NCBI GenBank assembly: GCA_036395835.1
Contig: DASWCW010000053.1
Location: 1 to 34,587, forward strand
Source of the DNA: AP-16 sp036395835
Lineage (GTDB): Bacteria > Pseudomonadota > Alphaproteobacteria > Rhizobiales > Xanthobacteraceae
Length of the DNA: 34,587 nucleotides
Direction: 5' to 3'
Shown here piece after piece: positions 24,990-33,808 of the stretch. Position 1 is the stretch's first letter, and every line of letters starts with the position of its first letter. The position numbers and the translations under genes are program-made. The notes under the pieces are model-generated. The model did no database searches and had not been told where the DNA came from. It saw only the letters and a program-made list of their open reading frames with translations.

Positions 24990-26012
24990 ATGCGAGCGTT
25001 GACCCTCGTTGCCGACCGCAAGCTCGAGCTGCAAGAGGTGCCGCCGCCGTCCGCGCCGGGCGCCGGCGAGGTGCAGATTCGGATCCGGGCCGTGGCGCTC
25101 AACCACATCGACGTGTGGGGCTGGCGCGGCATGGCATTCGCCAAACGCAAGCTGCCGCTCATCGTCGGTGCGGAAGCGGCGGGAGAGATCGCAGCGCTCG
25201 GACCGGGCGTAACCGGTCTTCGCGTCGGCGACGCCGTCGTCATGTACGGTGCGCTCACCTGCGGAGAATGCCGGGCCTGCCGCGAGGGGCGCGACAACCT
25301 TTGCGAAAATGTCGGTGGCATTCTCGGTTTTCATGTCGACGGCTTTGCGCGCGATCTCCTCAATTTTCCCGGCCGGCTCGCAATACCCGTGCCGGACGGG
25401 GTTGCGTTCCGCGACGCCGCCTGCGCCCCGATCGCGTTCTCGACGGTCGAGCACATGTTGTTCGACAATGCCAAGCTTCAGCCGGGCGAGACCATCCTGG
25501 TGCATGCCGGGGGGTCGGGGATCGGCACCGCGGCGATCAAGATGGCGAAGGCGATCGGTTGCACCGTGATCACTACGGTCGGCGATGATGCCAAGGCCAA
25601 CAAGGCAAAGGAGCTGGGCGCGGACCACGTCATCAATTATCGGACCGACCGGTTCGAACACGCGGTGCGCAAGCTCACGCGAAAGAAGGGCGTCGACGTG
25701 GTATTCGAACATGTCGGGGCGGAGACCTTCAATGGTTCGCTCCTGGCGCTCAAGCGCGGCGGACGTCTGGTGACCTGCGGGGCGACCTCCGGTCCGAGCG
25801 CGACGCTCAACCTGATGCAGCTGTTCCAACAGCAATACCGGATCATCGGCTCGTTCGGCGCCACCATGGGCAACATCCGCGGCAGCCTCGCCAAAATGGC
25901 GGGCGGGCTGACGCCGGTGATCGATACCGAAGTCGAGCTTGCCGATGTCGCGGCGGGCCTCGAGCGGCTCGCAAGCCGGCAGGTATTCGGCAAGATCGTG
26001 GTGCATTTCTGA
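24990..26012 (+). CDS. adhXL: Zinc-type alcohol dehydrogenase-like protein AdhXL (MDR family)
   Basis: A 340-aa medium-chain dehydrogenase/reductase, fifth gene of the XL operon. The structural zinc site is complete: C91, C94, C97 and C105 (CGECRACREGRDNLC). The catalytic zinc ligands are not obvious: the usual GHE is GAE (A61) and the usual Cys of the first ligand is replaced in LNHIDVW. The nucleotide-binding site is HAGGSGIGTAAI. It may therefore be a zinc-independent enoyl or quinone-type reductase rather than an alcohol dehydrogenase, which would suit the enoyl-reduction step of VLCFA elongation; this is inference. lpxXL starts 11 bp downstream. Confidence 0.88.
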   Translation: MRALTLVADRKLELQEVPPPSAPGAGEVQIRIRAVALNHIDVWGWRGMAFAKRKLPLIVGAEAAGEIAALGPGVTGLRVGDAVVMYGALTCGECRACREGRDNLCENVGGILGFHVDGFARDLLNFPGRLAIPVPDGVAFRDAACAPIAFSTVEHMLFDNAKLQPGETILVHAGGSGIGTAAIKMAKAIGCTVITTVGDDAKANKAKELGADHVINYRTDRFEHAVRKLTRKKGVDVVFEHVGAETFNGSLLALKRGGRLVTCGATSGPSATLNLMQLFQQQYRIIGSFGATMGNIRGSLAKMAGGLTPVIDTEVELADVAAGLERLASRQVFGKIVVHF

Positions 26013-26023
26013 GTGCGCAGCCG

Positions 26024-26956
26024 ATGAGGAGGGCATTCCGCCGTCGATGGCAAACTTATGCCCGAGGTTTCAAGCGCGGCGTCGATGCGCTGGTCGGCTT
26101 TGCCGCCGTGGCGCTGTTCAACCTGGTGCGCCGGACCAATCCGGACCGGATGACGAACTTTGCCGGCCCCTTCATGCGCACAATCGGGCCCTGGTTACCC
26201 GAGCATCGCACCGGCCGCGCCAACCTGATGGCGGCGTTTCCGGAGAAATCCGCCGCCGAGATCGAAAAAATCCTGGCGGGCGTATGGGATAATCTCGGAC
26301 GGGTCGCCGCGGAGTTCGCCCATCTAGACCGCCTGTGGGAGTACGACTTCGAGCGGCCCAATGCCGGCCGCATCGAGTTTACCCCGAGGTCGATGGAGCT
26401 ATTCCTGCAGCTGCGCGACGACGGCAAGCCGGCGCTGGTATTTGCCGCGCATCTCGGCAATTGGGAGCTTCCGCCGCTTTCAGCCGGCGCCTACGACATG
26501 CCCGCCGCGGTGGTCTATCGGCGGCCGAACCTCGGCGCGGTCGCGGAAGCGATTATCCCGTTGCGCGCCGTCAGCATGGGCGAGCTGATCCCCAGCGATC
26601 GCGCCGCTCCGATCAAAGCCGCGCGCGCGCTCGAACAGGGCGTGCACGTCGGCATGCTGGTCGACCAGCATTTCAGCGAGGGCGTGGACGTGATGTTCTT
26701 CGGCCGGCGTTGCAAAGCCAATCCGCTGATCGCGCGCCTCGCCCGGCATTTCGATTGCCCGATTCACGGCATTCGGGCCATCCGCCTTGCAGGCGGACGT
26801 TTTCGCGCAGAGATCACGGAAGCGGTCGAGCCGCCGCGCGACGCCAAGGGCCGGGTCGACGTCGATGCCACCATGCAAACGATCACCTCGGTGGTCGAGG
26901 GCTGGGTGCGGGAACACCCCGATCAGTGGCTGTGGCTGCACCGGCGATGGCGGTGA
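26024..26956 (+). CDS. lpxXL: Lipid A VLCFA acyltransferase LpxXL
   Basis: A 310-aa member of the LpxL/HtrB lysophospholipid acyltransferase family that transfers the VLCFA from AcpXL to the lipid A precursor at the inner membrane. The HX4E catalytic motif is H143-LGNW-E148. A hydrophobic N-terminal segment (VGFAAVALFNLV) probably anchors it. Downstream family blocks are DQHFSEGVDVMFFGRRCKANPL and the C-terminal HPDQWLWLHRRWR. Last gene of the operon; its stop is 13 bp from the convergent potF-like gene. Confidence 0.95.
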   Translation: MRRAFRRRWQTYARGFKRGVDALVGFAAVALFNLVRRTNPDRMTNFAGPFMRTIGPWLPEHRTGRANLMAAFPEKSAAEIEKILAGVWDNLGRVAAEFAHLDRLWEYDFERPNAGRIEFTPRSMELFLQLRDDGKPALVFAAHLGNWELPPLSAGAYDMPAAVVYRRPNLGAVAEAIIPLRAVSMGELIPSDRAAPIKAARALEQGVHVGMLVDQHFSEGVDVMFFGRRCKANPLIARLARHFDCPIHGIRAIRLAGGRFRAEITEAVEPPRDAKGRVDVDATMQTITSVVEGWVREHPDQWLWLHRRWR

Positions 26957-26969
26957 TGGGAACGCACCG

Positions 26970-28076
26970 TCACATCCCGGTCTTGATGCGGGTCCACAGC
27001 CGGTTGATCAGGCGCTGCGTCTTCTGATCGTGCGCGGTGATGGTGTAGAGGTGCTGCATGGTTGCGGCATCGGGATAGATGCCGCGATCCTGCAGGATCG
27101 CCTGGTCGATGAACGGACGGCTCGCCGCAACGCCGTTGGCATAGGCGATGAAATTGGTGTTCTTCGCGGCGATTTCCGGCCGCAATAGAAAATCGATCAG
27201 TGCGTGGGCCTCGCGCGGGTGCCTGGCGTCGCGCGGAATCGCCAGATTGTCGAACCACAATTGCGCTCCCTCCTTCGGAATCACGTAACCGATGTCGACG
27301 CCGTTCCTGGCCTCGCCCGCGCGTTTCTGCGCCTGCTTGATGTCGCCGGAGAAGCCGAGCGCGAGGCAGATTTCGCCGGACGCGAGCGCGTTGAGATATT
27401 CCGAGGAATGGAACTTGCGCACGAACGGCCGCACCTTCATCAGGATATCGGCGGCCTTTTCCAGCTGCGCCTGGTCGCTGGTATTCGCATCGAGCCCGAG
27501 ATAGTTCAGCGCCGCCGATAGCACGTCGTCCGAGGAATCCAGCATGTGAACGCCACAGCCCTTGAACTTCGCGATCTGTTCCGGCTTGAACACCAGATCC
27601 CAGCTGTCGATCGCCGCTTGCGTCCCCAGAATCGCTTTGGCGCTGCCGACGTTGTAGCCGATTCCGGTCGTTCCCCACATGTAGTTGACCGCATAGAGAT
27701 TGCCCGGATCGTACGCGGCGAGCCGCCGCGCGATCTCGTCCCAGACGTTCGCCACATTGGGGAGCTGCGACTTGTCGAGCTTCTGGAAGATGCCGGCCTT
27801 GATCTGGCGCTCGAGAAAATAAGCCGTCGGCACCACGAGATCGTACCCCGAATTCCCGGCGAGCAGCTTGGTCTCGAGAATGTCGTTGGAATCAAAAATG
27901 TCGTATTTGACCGCAATCCCCGTCTCGCGGGTGAAGGCTTCGATCGCGGCGGGATCGATGTAATCCGACCAATTGTAGAAATTCACCACCCGGTCGCCGG
28001 TCGTCGCCGCCAGTGCGCCGCTGCGGCCGCTCCCGGCCGCGACGATCAACGCCAGGATCAAGAGCAGCCGAGGCAT
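26970..28076 (-). CDS. Polyamine (putrescine/spermidine)-type ABC transporter substrate-binding protein
   Basis: A 368-aa periplasmic binding protein of the PotD/PotF family. A signal peptide (LLLILALIVAAGSG...ALA) is followed by VVNFYNWSDYIDPAAIEAFTRETGI, the family signature. It also has YDLVVPTAYFLERQI and WGTTGIGYN. No permease or ATPase gene is in the window, so it may serve a transporter encoded elsewhere or act as a sensor. It starts 7 bp after the rhodanese stop, which suggests co-transcription. Polyamine specificity is by family only. Confidence 0.9.
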   Translation of the reverse strand: MPRLLLILALIVAAGSGRSGALAATTGDRVVNFYNWSDYIDPAAIEAFTRETGIAVKYDIFDSNDILETKLLAGNSGYDLVVPTAYFLERQIKAGIFQKLDKSQLPNVANVWDEIARRLAAYDPGNLYAVNYMWGTTGIGYNVGSAKAILGTQAAIDSWDLVFKPEQIAKFKGCGVHMLDSSDDVLSAALNYLGLDANTSDQAQLEKAADILMKVRPFVRKFHSSEYLNALASGEICLALGFSGDIKQAQKRAGEARNGVDIGYVIPKEGAQLWFDNLAIPRDARHPREAHALIDFLLRPEIAAKNTNFIAYANGVAASRPFIDQAILQDRGIYPDAATMQHLYTITAHDQKTQRLINRLWTRIKTGM

Positions 28077-28083
28077 GTGTGCT

Positions 28084-28413
28084 TCAGCTCACGGTGGGGT
28101 GGCCGGCGGCCTTCCAGGCGAGAATGCCGCCCGCGAGGTGCGCATCATACGGCAGCCCCGCGGCCTGCGCCGCCTGCGAGGCCGTCACCGACCTTTTGCC
28201 GGACCTGCAGACGAACACCACCTCTTTGCCTTCCGGATCGGGAATGCGCGAGGGATCGAACGAGGATAAAGGCACGACCACCGCCCCGGGAAATGCCTCG
28301 AGCGCCGTCTCGTTGGGCTCGCGGACATCGACCAGCAGGATCCGATCGTGCCGCATCCCGCGCGCCACTTCGTCGGCCGTGAGATTGCGCACGGCCTTGC
28401 CCCTTTCGAACAT
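28084..28413 (-). CDS. Rhodanese-domain sulfurtransferase
   Basis: A 109-aa single-domain rhodanese. ATG 28413 has GAGGAG about 8 bases upstream. The active-site loop is C69-RSGKRS, with persulfide carrier C69, after the LLVDVREPNE start motif and the HLAGGILAW end motif. Complete as a stand-alone domain. Likely transfers sulfane sulfur in the cytoplasm; acceptor unknown. First gene of an apparent pair with the polyamine-type binding protein. Confidence 0.92.
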   Translation of the reverse strand: MFERGKAVRNLTADEVARGMRHDRILLVDVREPNETALEAFPGAVVVPLSSFDPSRIPDPEGKEVVFVCRSGKRSVTASQAAQAAGLPYDAHLAGGILAWKAAGHPTVS

Positions 28414-28573
28414 CGCGTTTCTCCTCGCGCTGCGGTCAGCGACCGGCCGCGGCGCACCGCCTTCTCGCCCGGGATCGCGTCGGGCGTTCGGAGATGATGT
28501 GTCGCATCCTTCCCGGGAATCAAGACCGCATGCGGTCGGTGACTCGTTGCACTACACCGCAAATCATACCGAA

Positions 28574-30496
28574 CTATACCGTGACCTGGGTCCCAACCTC
28601 GACCACGCGTCCGGTCGGGATCTTGAAATAATCGGTCGCGTCGTTTGCGGCTTGGGCAAGGTGGATGAAGAGCCGGTCCTGCCAACGCGGCATGCCGGAT
28701 TGCGCCGCCGGCCGCAGCGACCGGCGGGACACAAAGAACGACGTCGACATGATGTCGAACTGCCAGCCGAGCTTGCGCGCGATCGCCAACGCTTTCGGCA
28801 CGTTCGGCGTCTCCATGAAGCCGAACCGCAGCCGCACCCGCGAGAACGTCTTTCCGACCGGCTCGATGCGAACGCGCTCCGCGACCGGCACTCGCGGCGA
28901 GTTTGCGGTCTCCACCGTCAAGATGACGTTCTTTTCGTGCAGCACCTTGTAGTGCTTGAGACTGTGGAGCAGCGCGGTCGGCGCGCTCCGGGGATCGCTG
29001 GTGAGGAACACGGCGGTCCCGGGCACCGTCTGCGGCGGCTTTCGCTCCAGCATGGCGACGAGATCGTCCAGCGGCATCTCCTGGCGGCGCGTCTTCTCGA
29101 ACAACAGCCTGGTACCGCGCCGCCACGTGTACATGATGGTCATGATCAGGCTGGCAAACGCCAAGGGGGCCCATCCACCCTCGAAAAGCTTCAGCAGATT
29201 GGCGGCAAAGAACGTCAGGTTTATTGCTTGGAACGGCACCATCAATCCGGCCGCGGCCAGCGGCGACCAATTCCAATGCTTCCAAATCACGACGAAGCCC
29301 ATCGTCGCGTCCACCAGCATGGTGCCGGTCACCGCGATTCCATACGCGGAGGCCAGCGCGCTCGAGGAACGGAACATGACGACCAGCAGCAGCACCGCGA
29401 TCAATAGCAGGGCGTTGACGCGCGGCATGAAGATCTGGCCGGCAAGTGCTTCGGAAGTGTGACGAACTTCGAGCCGCGGCAACAAACCAAGCCCGATCGC
29501 CTGCCGAGACAGAGAATAGGCACCGGTGATCACCGCTTGGCTGGCAATCACGGTGGCGGCGGTCGCGATCAGGACCATCGGCAACTGCGCCCAGTCCGGA
29601 TAGAGCAGGAAGAATGGATTCTGGAGGGCTTTTTCGTCCGCGAGCACGAGCGCTCCCTGACCGAGGTAGTTGATCGCGAGCGCGGGCAGGACGAATCCGG
29701 TCCAGGCCATCTGGATCGGTTTGCGGCCGAAATGACCAAGATCGGCATAGAGCGCCTCCGCTCCCGTGACGGCCAGGAACACGGCGCCCAGCGTGAAGAG
29801 ACCGATGATGCCGTGGCTGGCCAAGAAACTCAGCCCGTGGAGCGGATTGAGCGCGCGCAATACGCCGGGGTTCGCGGCGAGATGCACCAGACCGCCGAGG
29901 GCGATCACCACGAACCAGACGGCCATGATTGGCCCGAAGAACGCCGCGACCCTGGCGGTGCCGCGAGACTGCACCACGAACAGGCCGACCAGGATGGCCA
30001 TCGTCAGCGGCACGACATAGGGATCGAATCCGGGCGCTACGATCTTCAGGCCTTCGATCGCGGAGAGAACCGAGATTGCCGGGGTGATGATGGCGTCCCC
30101 GTAAAACAGCGCCGCGCTGCTGACGCCGAGCAGGACCACCGCCGCGCCGGAACGGCCCATCGCGCGCTGCGCCAGCGCCATGAGCGCCAGCGTGCCGCCT
30201 TCCCCGTTGTTGTCGAGCCGCAGGAGGATGAGCACGTATTTGGCGGTGACGACGAGCAGCAGCGCCCAAATGATCAGCGACAGCACACCGAGAACGGCCG
30301 GCTCGGTTGCAGTTCCGCCCGGCCCCGCGGCGGCGACCACCGCCTCGCGCAGGGCATAGAGCGGACTCGTGCCGATGTCGCCGTAGACGACGCCGAGGCT
30401 GCCAAGCGTCAGCGCCCAGAAGCCGGCCGGGGGATGCGATTCGCCGTTCCCATGGGCCGCCTCGCCTCCCTTGGGAGCGGCTACGGGGTGGGCCAT
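28574..30496 (-). CDS. kup: Low-affinity potassium transporter Kup
   Basis: A 640-aa KUP/HAK-family K+/H+ symporter of the inner membrane. The family start LTLGSLGVVYGDIGTSPLYALREA is at residues about 29-52, followed by some 12 hydrophobic helices and a hydrophilic C-terminal domain from about residue 460. Length is normal. ATG 30496 is used; no strong ribosome site is visible. It is divergent from mmsA. The 160-bp gap on its 3' side before the rhodanese gene has no recognised feature. Confidence 0.95.
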   Translation of the reverse strand: MAHPVAAPKGGEAAHGNGESHPPAGFWALTLGSLGVVYGDIGTSPLYALREAVVAAAGPGGTATEPAVLGVLSLIIWALLLVVTAKYVLILLRLDNNGEGGTLALMALAQRAMGRSGAAVVLLGVSSAALFYGDAIITPAISVLSAIEGLKIVAPGFDPYVVPLTMAILVGLFVVQSRGTARVAAFFGPIMAVWFVVIALGGLVHLAANPGVLRALNPLHGLSFLASHGIIGLFTLGAVFLAVTGAEALYADLGHFGRKPIQMAWTGFVLPALAINYLGQGALVLADEKALQNPFFLLYPDWAQLPMVLIATAATVIASQAVITGAYSLSRQAIGLGLLPRLEVRHTSEALAGQIFMPRVNALLLIAVLLLVVMFRSSSALASAYGIAVTGTMLVDATMGFVVIWKHWNWSPLAAAGLMVPFQAINLTFFAANLLKLFEGGWAPLAFASLIMTIMYTWRRGTRLLFEKTRRQEMPLDDLVAMLERKPPQTVPGTAVFLTSDPRSAPTALLHSLKHYKVLHEKNVILTVETANSPRVPVAERVRIEPVGKTFSRVRLRFGFMETPNVPKALAIARKLGWQFDIMSTSFFVSRRSLRPAAQSGMPRWQDRLFIHLAQAANDATDYFKIPTGRVVEVGTQVTV

Positions 30497-30846
30497 GTGT
30501 TCTGCCAGGAATTTTGCCGAAATTTGCCGGCTATGCTGCGCTGCACTATGCGCAGGGGTCGCGGCTTATAACACCGGGGCCCCGTTCTGCGAAAGCCTGT
30601 CAAAGACGCGGATCAGCCATGCTGAATCCGAAGCCCCCCCGGTGCCGCTTCGTGCTGAGGACCGTATCGCCGGAAACGTTGCTGCCGGGTCCCCGCCCCC
30701 GCCGCGGCCAATAGCGCGGGAGCTATGCCCGCCGGCCTGGGGGCAGCGGATTTCTTTTGCGACTTCGCAACGCCTTTCCGAGCCGAGCGTGCTGGGCTAT
30801 CAGACGGGATTGCGAGACAAAACGGCGGCGGCAAGTGGAGGAAAAA
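30497..30846. other. 350-bp divergent intergenic region kup/mmsA
   Basis: This region should hold promoters for kup (-) and mmsA (+); none is clear by eye. A palindrome, TTGCGA-ct-TCGCAA at 30757-30770, lies 77 bp before the mmsA start and could be an operator. Open frames across the region have no ribosome sites and look non-coding. Confidence 0.4.
30757..30770. promoter_or_regulatory. 14-bp palindrome, possible operator
   Basis: TTGCGA and TCGCAA are inverted around two bases, in the leader of mmsA. It could bind a dimeric regulator; no regulator gene is adjacent, so this is a weak suggestion. Confidence 0.2.
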
Positions 30847-32343
30847 ATGCGCGAGATCGGGCATTTCATCGGCGGCAAATCCGTGAAGGGCACATCGGGG
30901 CGCCACGGGGACGTGTTCAACCCGAATACCGGCGAGGTGCAGGCCAAGGTCGCCTTCGCCAAGCATGCGGAAGTCGAGCATGCCATCGCGGTCGCGCAAG
31001 CGGCCTATCCGGGCTGGGCGGCGACCAATCCGCAGCGCCGCGCCCGCGTGCTGATGAAGTTCATCGATCTCGTGCAGAAGGAATTCGAGGATCTCGCCAA
31101 GCTGCTCTCGTCCGAGCACGGCAAGACCGTCCCGGATTCCAAGGGCGACATCCAGCGCGGCCTCGAGGTCATCGAGTTCGCCTGCGGCATTCCGCACCTG
31201 CTCAAGGGCGAGTTCACCGAGGGCGCCGGCCCGGGCATCGATCTGTTCTCGCTGCGCCAGCCGCTCGGAGTCGTCGCCGGCATCACGCCGTTCAATTTCC
31301 CGGCCATGATCCCGATGTGGAAATTCGGCCCGGCGCTCGCCTGCGGCAATACCTACGTGCTCAAACCCTCGGAGCGGGACCCCTCGGTGCCGATGCGGCT
31401 CGCCGAGCTCCTGCTCGAAGCCGGGCTGCCGGCGGGCGTGTTCAACGTGATCAACGGCGACAAGGAAGCGGTCGACACGCTGCTGACCGATCCCCGCGTG
31501 CGGGCGATCGGCTTCGTCGGCTCCTCGACGATCGCCGAATACATCTACACGACCGGCTGCGCCAACGGGAAGCGCGTGCAATGCTTCGGCGGCGCCAAGA
31601 ACCACATGATCGTGATGCCCGACGCCGACATGGAGCAGGCGGTCGATGCCCTGATCGGCGCCGGCTATGGATCGGCGGGCGAGCGCTGCATGGCGGTCTC
31701 GGTCGCGGTGCCGGTCGGCAAGAAAACCGCCGACGCGCTGGTGCAAAAGCTCATCCCGCGGGTCGAGAGCCTCAAGGTCGGCATCTCGACCGACCCGCAG
31801 GCTGATTTCGGTCCGCTGGTGACGCGGGCGCATCTCGACAAGGTCAAGAAATACGTCGACACCGGCATCAAGGAAGGCGCCAAGCTCGTGGTCGACGGGC
31901 GCAATTTCAAGCTGCAGGGCTACGAGAACGGGAATTTCATGGGCGGCTGCCTGTTCGACGACGTCAAGCCGGACATGCGCATCTACAAGGAGGAGATCTT
32001 CGGCCCGGTGCTCTCGGTGGTGCGCGCCAAGGACTACGAGGAGGCGCTGCGGCTGCCCTCCGAGCACGAGTACGGGAACGGCGTCGCGATCTTCACCCGC
32101 GACGGCGATGCGGCGCGGGATTTCACCTCGCGCGTCCAAGTCGGCATGGTCGGCATCAACGTGCCGATCCCGGTGCCGCTCGGCTATTACACCTTCGGCG
32201 GCTGGAAACGATCGGGCTTCGGCGACCTCAATCAGCACGGACCGGATGCGATCCGCTTCTACACCCAGACCAAGACCGTGACGTCGCGCTGGCCCTCGGG
32301 TCTCAAGGAAGGCGCCGAGTTCGTCATCCCGACGATGAGGTGA
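30847..32343 (+). CDS. mmsA: CoA-acylating methylmalonate-semialdehyde dehydrogenase
   Basis: A 498-aa aldehyde dehydrogenase that converts methylmalonate or malonate semialdehyde to propionyl-CoA or acetyl-CoA in valine, beta-alanine and inositol breakdown. ATG 30847 is set by GTGGAGG about 6 bases upstream; the frame extends to 30757 but the added residues are unlike the family. The nucleophile is C281 (GSAGERCMAV) and the oxyanion-hole region is TPFNFPAMIPMW. The general-base Glu of ordinary ALDHs is absent (QCFGGAKNH), a known feature of the CoA-dependent type. No other valine or inositol genes are next to it. Confidence 0.95.
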   Translation: MREIGHFIGGKSVKGTSGRHGDVFNPNTGEVQAKVAFAKHAEVEHAIAVAQAAYPGWAATNPQRRARVLMKFIDLVQKEFEDLAKLLSSEHGKTVPDSKGDIQRGLEVIEFACGIPHLLKGEFTEGAGPGIDLFSLRQPLGVVAGITPFNFPAMIPMWKFGPALACGNTYVLKPSERDPSVPMRLAELLLEAGLPAGVFNVINGDKEAVDTLLTDPRVRAIGFVGSSTIAEYIYTTGCANGKRVQCFGGAKNHMIVMPDADMEQAVDALIGAGYGSAGERCMAVSVAVPVGKKTADALVQKLIPRVESLKVGISTDPQADFGPLVTRAHLDKVKKYVDTGIKEGAKLVVDGRNFKLQGYENGNFMGGCLFDDVKPDMRIYKEEIFGPVLSVVRAKDYEEALRLPSEHEYGNGVAIFTRDGDAARDFTSRVQVGMVGINVPIPVPLGYYTFGGWKRSGFGDLNQHGPDAIRFYTQTKTVTSRWPSGLKEGAEFVIPTMR

Positions 32344-32397
32344 GCCCGCCTCTTCCTGAAAGCAGAGCGATTGCACATTGCTAGCGGCTCGCTCCGG

Positions 32398-32526
32398 TTA
32401 CCACCCCCCTTGTGGGGGAGGTCGGCTCGCGCGCTCTGCGAGCGAACCGGGAGGGGGGTATCAGGTCTGCAGCATCAAACAAACACCCCCCTCCCCATCC
32501 CTCCCCCTCAAGGGGGGAGGGAGGAG
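32398..32526. repeat. Two adjacent GC-rich palindromic repeats
   Basis: The first (32398-32460) is a long imperfect hairpin: TACCACCCCCCTTGTGGGGG opens it and GGGAGGGGGGTA closes it, with CTCGC/GAGCG pairing inside. The second (about 32484-32526) pairs CCCTCCCCCT with GGGGGGAGGG around CAA. They lie between mmsA and the GST gene and may end the mmsA transcript. Similar sequences are common between rhizobial genes (from memory). Confidence 0.75.
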
Positions 32527-32568
32527 ATTGCGGCCCGCGCACCGAACTAATCACTGGGACGCCTCGCC

Positions 32569-33222
32569 ATGGCCGAATATCAGCTCTATTGCTTCGCGCA
32601 GTCCGGCAATTCCTACAAGGCCGCGCTGATGCTCGCCTTGATCGGCGCGCGCTGGACGCCGATCCACGTCGACTTCTTCCGCGGCGAGACCCGCTCGGCG
32701 CAATACCGCGAGAGCGTCAACGAGATGGGCGAGGTCCCGGTGCTGGTCGAGGGATCGCGCAAGCTCAGCCAATCCGGCGCAATCCTGGAGCACCTGGCGC
32801 AACAATCCGGAAAATTCGGATCGGATGACGACGATGACCGGCTGGAGATCTTGCGCTGGATCCTGTTCGACAATCACAAATTCACCAGCTATCTCGCGAC
32901 TTACCGGTTCCTGCTCGCGTTCGCCAAGACCGGCGAGCCGTCGGTGATGGAATTCCTCAAGGGCCGCATCGCGAGCGCGCTCAACATCGTCGCCAAGCAC
33001 TTGAGCACGCGAAAATTCGTGGCTGGAGCCGAGCCGACGATCGCCGACCTGTCGCTGTGCGGCTATTTGTTCTACCCGGCGGAGGAGTTCGGGTTCGACA
33101 TCGCCGCCGAGCATCCGCCGATCGGCGCCTGGCTAAAACGCATCCGCGCGCTGCCCGGATGGAAGCATCCCTACGAGCTGATGCCCGGCCATCCGGTTCA
33201 TGTCTCACCATCCTTGTCGTGA
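32569..33222 (+). CDS. Glutathione S-transferase family protein
   Basis: A 217-aa cytosolic GST-fold protein. The N-terminal thioredoxin-like domain (LYCFAQSGNSYKAALMLALIG) has a Ser in the catalytic region. GEVPVLVEGSRKLSQSGAILEHLA is the cis-Pro and gamma-Glu-binding block. The helical C-domain contains the N-capping motif AGAEPTIADLSLCGYL. Length and domain order are complete. ATG 32569 lies just beyond the palindromic repeats. Substrate unknown; an isomerase or detoxification role is possible. Confidence 0.9.
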   Translation: MAEYQLYCFAQSGNSYKAALMLALIGARWTPIHVDFFRGETRSAQYRESVNEMGEVPVLVEGSRKLSQSGAILEHLAQQSGKFGSDDDDDRLEILRWILFDNHKFTSYLATYRFLLAFAKTGEPSVMEFLKGRIASALNIVAKHLSTRKFVAGAEPTIADLSLCGYLFYPAEEFGFDIAAEHPPIGAWLKRIRALPGWKHPYELMPGHPVHVSPSLS

Positions 33223-33316
33223 TGGAGGGGTGCACTGTTTGCCTTGAACCAAGTCGGCCCGATAGCGAGAAATAAACAGCGTGCAGCATCACTCCTACCC
33301 CCTTAAGGAGACGAGC

Positions 33317-33790
33317 ATGGCAGCGACATCTCGGAATCCCTCGCGGCGCACAGCCTATAGCATGTCAAACATTTTCAAGATTGTTGCCGTGCTGATTTGT
33401 ATTTCGGTACCCGCCCTGGCCGCGGGGTTCATTCCTATTGAAGATCCGGACGCCTTTTCCAGCGACATCCTCACAAAGCTATCCACGAAGAGGTTGGCCG
33501 AGGCAGCAACACTGCTCGCCGATCACATGGCGCAGCCAAATGCAGTTGAACCATTGAGCAATGCCTTAAGAATATTCGACGGAAAGAGTTTCAATTTCAG
33601 TTCCAAAGTTATCGATAAGGAATACAACAACGCACTCCGCCAAATCATTTATTATTCGTATGTCAAAGATCTTGGATTCTTCTATTTTCGTCTCAATTTC
33701 AAAGCGTCAAGCGCTGGTTGGATTTTGACAAGTTTCACTTTCAAGGCTGAAACAAACGAGCTTTTCCCAAAGGATTTCACTGACCGATAG
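33317..33790 (+). CDS. AT-rich exported protein of unknown function
   Basis: A 157-aa protein I do not recognise. ATG 33317 is preceded by AAGGAG 6 bases upstream; an internal ATG at 33362 starts closer to the signal segment. MSNIFKIVAVLICISVPALAAG is a clear signal peptide core. The mature part is mixed alpha then beta: KRLAEAATLLADHMAQP, a middle rich in Asn/Tyr/Phe, and a C-terminal FRLNFKASSAGWILTSFTF that suggests an antiparallel sheet. Base composition is markedly lower in GC than all neighbours, suggesting transfer. The gene is followed by a decayed coiled-coil frame and a palindromic repeat. Confidence 0.65.
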   Translation: MAATSRNPSRRTAYSMSNIFKIVAVLICISVPALAAGFIPIEDPDAFSSDILTKLSTKRLAEAATLLADHMAQPNAVEPLSNALRIFDGKSFNFSSKVIDKEYNNALRQIIYYSYVKDLGFFYFRLNFKASSAGWILTSFTFKAETNELFPKDFTDR

Positions 33791-33808
33791 CAGTAGAGAA
33801 AAACCAAC

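Noticed and set aside
28185..30269. 694-codon - strand frame overlapping kup and the rhodanese
   Set aside because: Arg/Ala/Gly-rich shadow frame across two genes with complete motifs.
30613..32376. 587-codon - strand frame opposite mmsA
   Set aside because: His/Arg/Asp-rich antisense shadow; mmsA is complete on the + strand.
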